Source: Saxidomus purpurata
Lineage: Eukaryota > Mollusca > Bivalvia > Venerida > Veneridae
NCBI GenBank assembly: GCA_022818135.1
Contig: JAFMSR010000014.1
Location: forward strand, 40,443,708-40,507,707
Reading direction: 5' to 3'
Length of the DNA stretch: 64,000 nt
The translations under genes and the position numbers were made by a program. This document shows positions 56,072-64,000 of this stretch, in pieces. How positions within the stretch are numbered: the first letter of the stretch is position 1; every line of letters begins with the position of its first letter. Under the pieces are notes generated by a model that saw only the letters and a program-made list of their open reading frames with translations, ran no database searches and had not been told where the DNA came from.

Positions 56072-56517
56072 GTGTTTTTGTTTTTAATATAAGGATCAAA
56101 ACCTCTTCTGATCTTAATCTCTTGTTTGTATCTCTCTCCGTCTTTTGTATGATCGTGAATGTGGTAACATTGCGGGAAACGGGCACGTGGTCATAAAATA
56201 TGTCTCTGATTCAGAACTATTGCTTGTTTGGCCCATGCACTGCATTGCATTTTATGCATGTCAATAAATATACTACAGTGACTTGTTTTTCAAGTTAAAA
56301 ATCTGTCAACTTGTACACTTAGAAGCCTTTTGGAGTTATTAAAATTTATGGCTGCTTCTTGCTGAAATTTCAACATGCATTATAACATTTTTGTATGGAA
56401 CTTTATCATCTTTATCAAAAGGCAGGAAATGGTTTCAATCCACTGGACGTAGGGACCACTGTTTTTAAAAATAGAGAAATTCTCATGTAATATACAGAAC
56501 TATATTATCATTTTCTA
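56072..56517. other. Region without recognised features
   Basis: Nothing supported apart from possible upstream debris of the zinc-finger fragment. Confidence 0.35.
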
Positions 56518-56850
56518 GTCCATGCCATGGTGGTTTGTCCGTCGTCCATCTGTCTGTCAGAGCCCAAGAAGAGCGGGTTAAATGGCTATGTCAACAATAG
56601 GCAACAGTAAATTGTCTTTCGTGTCATTCATTCCATGTGTCATGTGTGGCTAAATATCAACAACAGTCTTGAAACTTCATAGGATGATTGGTCTTACTGA
56701 GTTGACGATACCTACTGTTTTTGGGGTCAAGGTCACTGTGATCTTTGTAAGCTTCTCCTTGATAACTTTGCAAAAGATTTTCACAAAACTTAACTCAGAA
56801 CGGTCCAGTTAGACCAGCAGAGCGATTCTGGTCCTTTAGGATCTCTTGTT
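56518..56850 (+). repeat. Interspersed 'gccatggtggttt' element (copy 3, short)
   Basis: It starts ccatgccatggtggtttgtc/cgtcgtcc and ends ccagcagagcgattctggtc/ctttagg. It is a shortened relative of 7822-8510. Confidence 0.7.
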
Positions 56851-57028
56851 ATAGAATTGTTAACCTTTCAACAATAAAACAATTTGAGTAATGAGCCTGC
56901 TGTCACCAGACAGCTCTTTTTGTTATACATGTAAATATGCAAAGGACTACATTTATTTGTTGTTAGTTTTTATGAAGTGCTGGTCATATATAGAATAATA
57001 AATTATTTCTGCCATCACGATGTTTCTT

Positions 57029-58490
57029 CTTAGCTCAACTGAGCACATGATGTTCAAAGGTAAGCTGTTGTGATCCACCCAATGTCTGTCATCTGTCTGT
57101 TGCTCTTCGTCTGTCAACACTTGTGTACACTATAGAGGTAATATTTTAAGCTCAATCATCATGCAAATTAGTTAAAATCTTGTCTTGATGACCTCTAGGC
57201 CAAGTTTGAAACTGGGTCATGTTGGATAAAAATTAGGTCATCTGTTAAATTCACAGAAAACCTTTGTGAACACCCTAGAATCCACATTTACTACCAATAA
57301 TCTTGAAAATTAGGCAGAATGTATGTTTTGATTACCTCTTGGAAAAGTTGAAACTGGGTCATGTGGGTTCAAAAACTAAGTTAACCTGGTCAAATCATAG
57401 AAAAATCTTGGGAACAATATAGAGGCCACATTTATCACTAATCATCATCAAAATTTGTCAGAATGTTTGTTTTGGTGATGTCCAAGTCTGGTTCCAAACC
57501 GGGTCATGTTGGGTAAAAACTATGTCACCAAATCAAACCAAAAAAAAATCTTGTAATACTCTAGAAACCATATTTTGTACCTAATCATTTTGAAAATTAG
57601 TCAATTTTTCCCCATTATTAATAGATTCTAGTCTAGTAAGTACAAATGTACAAAACCATGGCACATGGAAAAATTAGGTCACCAGGTCAAATCAGAAAAA
57701 CCATGTAAACACTTTTAGCCATATATTGTAACCATTGATGATTTATTTTTAAAATTGGGCAGAATGTTTGTTTTCATGAAACTCTAGGTAAAGTTTTAAA
57801 CTGGGTCATGTGCCGTCGAAAACTTGCTCACCGGGTCAAAAAAGCCGGGTCATAAATCAACCAATATCTGTGTTGATAAATTCTAGATCAGGTTTAAATT
57901 GGGTCACATGAAGTCAAAAGCTAGATCACTAAGGCAAAATGAAAAAAAATTGTGGTCAAAAACGAAGACACAAGGTCAGATCATGAAAAACATTTTGGTG
58001 TCTCAAGAGTCCACATTTAACACCCAGTCATCTTGAAAATTGGTCAGAATGTTTGTCTTGAAGAACTCTATGTCAAGACCAAAACATGGGTTCAAAACTT
58101 TGGTCTCTAGGTATGTGAATCTTGAGTTTTTGACCTACTTTTTGTTTTTAAATCTACAGTAATGAAATTTGGACTGAATGTACAGTTCTGCAAGCAGATA
58201 TTAAATTGTCCTTTGTTGATCTTGAACATGACCTTTTGACCTACTTTCTTGTCTTGGTAACTTTGTGGAAGGGTTGGTCAACTCCATTGCTGTTAATTTT
58301 TAAGACCATGCTTCTATGATTGTAAAGGTTGGTTAGCATTGCACTAGAACATCAAAGGCCAAGGTCATGGTGACCCTGTGTCAACCTAGGCCTAGAGTAT
58401 ACAGTCTCAGTAAGGATGTTGATCATGGCAATTCTTGTTTTGGGTCAAAGGTCATGATGATCTTGAATAGTAAGAAGTATCTTTAAAGAA
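57029..58490 (+). repeat. Interspersed 'gggtcatg' element with ~170-bp internal repeats
   Basis: It starts ttagctcaactgagcacatg. The body repeats aaactgggtcatgt.ggtc/aaaaactaggtcacc and tagaatccacatttacta, about six times. It ends in a ggtcaaggtcatggtgacc-rich part. No coding capacity. Confidence 0.65.
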
Positions 58491-58570
58491 AGACACACAG
58501 CAGTAGTAGCCAATGAGTTGTTCAGTAATGTAAGTACATATTTCTTTTTATGTGTATTGCTTTCTACCAT

Positions 58571-59760
58571 TTTAGCTCACTTGGCACCAAGGGCAAGAAT
58601 GAGCTATTAAGACTACTTATATGTTGTCCGTCCATCGACCATTTCCTTCAAACAACATCTCTGAAACCCTTGGATCAATGTTTATTAAACTTGGCAGGGA
58701 TGTTCCTAGCATGAAGCTTTATCAAAGATGTTCAAAGAATTCTATTCCATGTATAACTCTGGTTGCTATGGCAGTAAATAGGACAAACTTGAAAATTCTT
58801 CTATGGAAGGACTGTAGCATGTAGCATTGTCAAGTGGTCTCCACCAAGACTGCTCAAATCATGAACCCCAGGTCAAAATTTACCCTGCCTGGGGTCACTT
58901 GATTTTACACTGACTTACATAGGATTTTTTACAATCTGTCTGAAACCACATGGCATAAAGCTTAGAAATTTGGCAGGAAAAAAAAAATAATATCAAACAG
59001 GGAATGCCACGTACCAAACACGCAGCCTCCCCAAAACGAGCCCCACAGCACCCAGAAGTGCACACCACCAACACACACATGCACATACACACACACGCAC
59101 AACACACACACACACACACACACAATCATGCACACACAGTCATGTACACACACACACATACACTACCAACACACACTAGCATACAAAGCAAACACACGAG
59201 GACAAAACGAACAATTAAAAGGAACACAGTGGGGCACCGGCTTGGAACGGTCAGTGGCAAAAACACCACTGGGGAGCTTAAACCGGTTTATGGTGCGCAC
59301 CCAACCTCACTCTTACCCCCACCATGTTCCAAAGTCACAGGACAGTGTAAATAAAAGTAATCCCTGCTAGGTGAATCTCTAACACACGCAATGGAAACAA
59401 AAGGCATGGTAGGTAAAACACAAAAATATGCTCGTGTATAAATATATAAAAAGCAAACCTTGAGAACCAAAAAACGTATGTACTCAATGCCTTTGCAGAA
59501 GCATTGCCTTGTTGACCTCTGCCAAGATTGTTCAAATCATGACATTGATGCTGCCTAGGGATACTGATTTAACAGGACTTCTTTGAAAATCGTCTTCTCT
59601 GAAACCACGTGGCCTAGAGTATAGATATTTGGTATGTAGCATTGCCTAGTGAACCTCTATCAAGAGCGCTCAAATCATGACCCCTGTGTCAAAACTGAGT
59701 CACTTGATTTCACATAGGCTTATATAAGGAAAACTTAAAAAATAATCTTCTATTGGAGAA
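58571..59760 (+). repeat. Interspersed gagctatt-type element interrupted by another repeat
   Basis: It starts tttagctcacttggcaccaa and has a body like 6142-7240 (gttgctatggcagtaaatagg, tttggtatgtagcattgcc). It is split at about 58978-59500 by the CA-microsatellite-bearing repeat. Confidence 0.75.
58978..59500 (-). repeat. CA-microsatellite-bearing repeat, nested
   Basis: An A run, tatcaaacagggaatgccac/gtacc, a CA-rich tract at 59060-59170, then gtggggcaccggcttggaac, ggtcagtggcaaaaacacca and ttaaaccggtttatggtgcg. It is an inverted, longer copy of the repeat at 50370-50520 and is inserted inside the element at 58571. Frames across it are not genes. Confidence 0.8.
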
Positions 59761-60189
59761 TACAGGTTGACAACATCCATCACCTTGTTGCGCAGTCTAA
59801 GGCTCAAAACCTAGTATTTGGAGTTCTTAGGGTCTCACGCATACGAGCCACAGTGCATTCCACAGAGATCAGTTAATTACGTCTCGCACATATAGACAGT
59901 AGGTACATATTGATTTTATGCTCCGTCAGTCTGTCTGTCATAAAAGTTGACCGAACATCTCATACACGCCGGGATGGATGTTATTGAAACTTAGAACAAC
60001 TGTTAACTACAAAGTGTAGTGGTACATTTTGTCGGGATTTTCCACTCAATAATTTTTGTATGAGTTCTGTGAATTTGAAGACGTTTGGTGTACTTGGATG
60101 ACATCCTGATATTAGGTAAAACCTTTTCCACACTTCTATAAAACGTCTTACGGGATATTCATGAAACTTTGCCTTGTATGAAGTCTAGT

Positions 60190-60350
60190 TGTGTGGATTA
60201 TTATTTTGGGTCGTAAGCTCAAAGGTCAAGATCATAGGGATCTATACACAGAAAATCAAGATCATAGGGATGTATTATTATTTTGGGTCGTAAGCTCAAA
60301 GGTCAAGATCATAGGGATCTATAAACAGAAAATCAAGATCATAGGGATGG
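60190..60350. repeat. ~79-bp tandem duplication
   Basis: ttattattttgggtcgtaag through aagatcatagggatg occurs twice in direct succession with almost no change. Inside each unit aatcaagatcatagggat is itself repeated. Confidence 0.9.
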
Positions 60351-62150
60351 GAGAAATGCACTTCTGCATGAAAACAATCTCTAGTTGTAAATTAAATTTA
60401 TCTTAATTATGTGTTGACAATTGTAACTTTAATTTATTTTGTTTAGTTTCAAAGTTTTTACGTTTCATTTTTAGTTCTGTAGTATTTGTGTCGGTTTGCA
60501 TGTATATTTACAGTCATTAATTACTCACTATACGTAGAATTGCACTGTATAACTGAGGAAGATTTGAAATCAGGATCTCGGTAGTGAATGTTGCCATTTT
60601 AAATAGTAAATTGACTTGCCATACTTTTAACCCACAGTGTACAATTCCTATCAGGTGCTAAATGACCGCCACCCTATATGTAAACAGTAGGTGCAGTCTG
60701 GTACCCAGCGTGATATGACCAGATTTCTGATCTGAGCCCATAATTTAACTTGATTGAAATATCGTGACCACATATGTGTTTGGTATGCTGAAGAATTACT
60801 ACAGTGCAGAAGGTTTTATCAAAGAAAAGCCTAAATCCTGATGTGAGTATCATACTTTTAAAACTTGCCCTGCTTTGATGATATACATAGATACACATTG
60901 AGATGTTAAAATGTATCGAAGAACTCAGTGTCATACACATTCTTTCTTGATATGATTTGGAATACTCAAGAAATTAAGTACTGGAGCATACTAACAAACA
61001 TTGTTGTATGACTTTTTGTGACAAATCAAGGGCCCGTAACTGTGGACATATTAGTCCAATCCAAAACGAAATTGGTCGATATTATGTGGCTATATAAAAT
61101 TTTAAAGGCTTGGTTATGAAGCGTCCAGAAGTTAGTGTTTACAGACTCAGAAATTGAAAAATGTATGACTCTTTATAGCAGATTTATTCCCATTGAATAC
61201 AGAGATTATCCGTGAAAATATCTTAGCTATTCTAGTTAAAAACAGAAAAATCACCCTTTCTGTTATTTAATTCGTAATTTCCATCTGTCAAGAAGAGAAA
61301 TAACTCAGTAAAACGTTTTATTTTACAGATATTTTAAGCATCATTCTTGGATTAACTTAATATGGCCATTTTGAAGAACAATGTAACTTTACGTAGATTT
61401 CAAGAGACATTGAACTTATATCTAGACTCTGTTTTCAACTTGACTACCTATTTTCAAAAAAATATTTTCAGTTCTGCTAATAACTGATTAAATATTCACA
61501 AATAAGAATAAAATTGTATACATGTATAGCAATTTATAACATCCATGTTTAGCCACCAAAATATGTTTTGTAGTTAAAATTAATTAAGGTATGTATGCAG
61601 TTTAGAGTTTAATTTATCGTTGGTACCGATATTCCATATGACCAACGCCCCCAGAAGAGTTTAGTTACTTTAGGTTTCGAGGGATATTGCAAGAAACAGA
61701 ACGCATCTTGTTCCAGAGACACCCCTGGTTCTTTATCATGCCCGATGTACAGCAACCATACATTGGACCTCGGTTTTAGGTCTCATCGGAAAGACCATAA
61801 GTTATGTTGGTAGAGAAGCGAGTAACAAGTCATCTTCTTCTCTGGTGATGGCTGACAGTCAATAATGAACTATTATGGCCATGCGTGACGGGTTTAAAAA
61901 GGTGTTCTACCCTGGGCCTTCCCAGCCGTGAGATCTGTCCACCAAGGACGCTGGTAGTGTGATAGTGCAAAAAAGATAACGTATCTTACACCTTTAAAAA
62001 AGCCTTTAATTACACTACGTTTATGTATCTCTGCAGAATAAGAGGTTAGTAAACAGTAGGGTTAAAAACAGGATTCCAGGGTGTTTAAACTAATAGACCA
62101 CTGATCCGCTCATTAATTAAGGTACGGGTTTGTCTGTATTTAATATCAAC
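60351..62150. other. Region without recognised genes
   Basis: AT-rich. Short frames lack support. The last about 100 bases are the probable promoter/5'UTR of HIG1 gene 2. Confidence 0.35.
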
Positions 62151-62157
62151 CATCAAG

Positions 62158-63923
62158 GTGCATAACTCTAACGGTCTAGGACGAAATGTCAACATGGAAA
62201 AAAATAATTCATCGTTGGTAAAGAAAGAGGAGCTGTTGTATTTACCACCAAATTATGCTGCCAAAGAAAAGGGTCGACAAATCGTGCGGGAGAATGGGGT
62301 TTTCAAACAATTTGGAAGGGTTGTTTGGTCTCCATTTAAAGAGAATCCTTTCCCATTTATAGGTAAAGAAGTCATTTCGTCCCAACAACGTTTCACCCCA
62401 TGTCATTTAACTTAACCGAACCAAAGAAAAAAACATTTATTTTGTCATCTATTTAATTTAACATGTTTAAATTATACATGCATGTTATTGTAGTTCTTTA
62501 CAACTATTTTTCCAGGGCCACACACTTTTTCATATGGCAACAACTGAGGTTTATAATGTTTTGCTGTTTGGTTTGAATGGGCATGATAGGCATTTCAATG
62601 ATAAGGACAGCTTCAATTTTTCTCATAGTTCTTTGATCACTACTTCATGCATGGACAGAACACTTAAGGTGTGTCATGCACCACACCCAGCTACATCGAG
62701 GGTAAAGGTCACACTTAGGGTTTCAAACTTGAATGTATGGTGGCATGTACTTCGTGCCAGGGCTGTAACTTCAGCATGCATTGACTTTTTTGAAATAACT
62801 TCACATAGTTGTTCATACCCAAAGGGTGTGTCATGTGCTTCAACAGTGGGGCTACCTTTAAGGTCAAGGTCACATCAAACTTATGGCTCAAACCTGTGAG
62901 ACAGGGTTATATACTAAGTTTAGGTGTCCAGGTTGTAACTTCGACATGCCAGGACAGATTTTGAAATTACTTCTCCCAGGTTTTGTCCATACAACAGGAG
63001 TTTGTCATGCACAATACCATTGGGCTATCTTAAAGGTCAAGGTCACATGTGGGACTCAAACTTGTAATAGAAGTTATGTTTTTTTATTTTGTGACTGGTC
63101 TGTAAGTTATACAGTTATAAGTTATACCGTCTCCCTTGGTCTAGTGGTTTAGGCATCTGCCTTGGGAGCGGGAGGTCGAAGGTTCGAATCCCAGCAGGGG
63201 TCCGTTCTGATATGGCCGGTTGGTGAGCCGCCAGCTAGTTAAATAATGGTTACCGTATGCCTACCTGCCTGGTGCCTGGCGTTAAAAGGATAGGATTCGG
63301 GAGGTACATGTGCTCAAAAAGAAGGTGTCTCATAAGTCAGAAATGGCTGGCCCTTTAAATAGGGGTGACACTATAATAAACAAACACTTTACCTTTACCT
63401 TTTATACATGCATAATTTTTAAATAACTTGTCACATTCTTTGCCCATACCTTGCCTGCTAAAGGTCACATGTCAGGATCAAATGTTCATTTTTTCATGCT
63501 GTCAAAGGTCAAGGTCACTCTTGGGATCAAAGGTCATGGCATTTTATCTTCAAAACTCCTTTAGGCTTTTCATAGAACTTTGCACATGTATTAATTAATC
63601 TCATCCCATCATATCCAGCTGATATGTCTTAACATTGCAAGGGATTAAAGAAAAACGTAATTTGCTCTTGTAGATATTGCTTTTCATATAATTATACACT
63701 TTCATGTTTTTCAGGTGTTGCTCTGGTGCTTGGAGCATTAGGCCGTAGTTTTTACTTTGAGATGAGAGGACAACGTGAAAGGGCATTTGCTATGTTGCAA
63801 TACAAGAGTGCATTTGCAGTATTCACGGTTCTGGCATGTGGCGGCGGATTATTATATAGAGACTATAAAGCAAGCAAACTTGAAGAAGAATCAGAAAAAC
63901 AAAACTCAGAGAATTCAAAATAG
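62158..63923 (+). CDS. HIG1-domain protein 2, two exons
   Basis: Exons are 62158-62362 and 63715-63923, phase 1. This gives 137 aa from the first ATG, or 125 aa from the in-frame ATG at 62194 (MEKNNSSLVKKEELLYLPP), which is the more likely start by comparison with HIG1 gene 1. After a hydrophilic N-terminus comes SPFKENPFPFIG, then helix VALVLGALGRSFYF, MRGQRERAFAMLQYKSAFAV, a second helix TVLACGGGLLY and a charged tail (SKLEEESEKQNSENSK). The R-V-x2-Q-x2-T signature of HIG1 domains is poorly kept, so it is a divergent member. Exon 2 is 209 nt, the same as in gene 1, and the intron splits the equivalent Gly codon. The intron is filled with repeats and a SINE. Confidence 0.75.
62560..63560. 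repeat. Interspersed element with ~195-bp sub-repeats in the intron of HIG1 gene 2
   Basis: gtgtgtcatgcaccacaccc, gtgtgtcatgtgcttcaaca and gagtttgtcatgcacaatac mark successive sub-repeats, each followed by aaggtcaaggtcacat. The element is split by the SINE at about 63110-63402. Confidence 0.6.
63110..63402 (+). repeat. tRNA-derived SINE (tRNA-Pro-like head)
   Basis: ggtctagtggtttaggca (A-box region), a loop-like CTTGGGA whose centre would be a TGG anticodon, and an exact B box GGTTCGAATCC at 63181-63191. The body (gatggccggttggtgagc-like, ggcgttaaaaggatagg) ends aaacaaacactttacctttacc. It is not an intact tRNA gene. Confidence 0.75.
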
Positions 63924-64000
63924 TGGTGCCAATTTTTTGTATAGTTGTGTTATTGATAACAATTTTTACATGTTCGAGAAGGAAACTTTTTAAATGAAAT
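63924..64000 (+). other. 3'UTR start of HIG1 gene 2
   Basis: The window ends 77 bases after the stop. No polyadenylation signal was seen. Confidence 0.5.

Noticed and set aside
63128..63204. Possible functional tRNA gene
   Set aside because: The B box is perfect, but the acceptor stem does not close and a SINE body follows; it is a tRNA-derived SINE.

Overview
This window is eukaryotic nuclear DNA. Coding sequence is split into short GT-AG exons, introns are long and AT-rich, and most of the rest is interspersed repeats, MITEs, tRNA-derived SINEs, minisatellites and one 500-N assembly gap. The repeat types (gagctatt/cgtccgtc elements, gggggagacat elements, AGGTCA-rich blocks, tRNA-SINEs ending in a conserved core), the invertebrate-type 10-cysteine peptides and the gene structures all suggest a bivalve mollusc, probably a heterodont clam. 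The organism is an inference from sequence style, not from a search.

Layout. (1) 1-16.9 kb: a tandem cluster of three small secreted cysteine-rich peptide genes (A, B, C) with the ten-cysteine prokineticin/astakine framework. Each has a signal-peptide exon, a middle exon and a terminal exon. Gene B has two successive terminal exons (3a, 3b), while A keeps only the 3b type and C only the 3a type. The units are parts of one segmental duplication that includes flanks, repeats and a minisatellite. (2) 17-33 kb: mostly repeats, plus the last two exons of an unidentified minus-strand gene (19.4-20.0 kb) and several candidate first exons on the plus strand (20976, 23334, 28383). (3) 33.1-37.9 kb, plus strand: a complete six-exon THEG-repeat gene (SPMAP2/THEG family, sperm axoneme-type). 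(4) 41.4-46.7 kb, minus strand: a complete five-exon NOP16 (nucleolar ribosome-biogenesis protein), whose first intron holds a long foldback element with a TA-flanked MITE nested in one arm. (5) 48.0-49.1 kb: a dead non-LTR retrotransposon fragment. (6) 50.0-51.3 kb: a 1.25-kb element with 37-bp terminal inverted repeats carrying a microsatellite-bearing repeat. (7) 52.4-53.7 kb and 62.2-63.9 kb, plus strand: two paralogous two-exon HIG1-domain genes (mitochondrial respiratory-chain assembly type) with the same intron phase and equal second-exon length, separated by about 8 kb of repeats.

Nothing suggests that these genes form one pathway. The ordinary housekeeping or ciliary genes (NOP16, HIG1 pair, THEG) sit beside a fast-evolving secreted-peptide cluster. 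The most unusual part is that cluster: duplicated gene units, reciprocal loss of alternative terminal exons, a stop-loss tail with two added cysteines, and minisatellites at the duplication joints.
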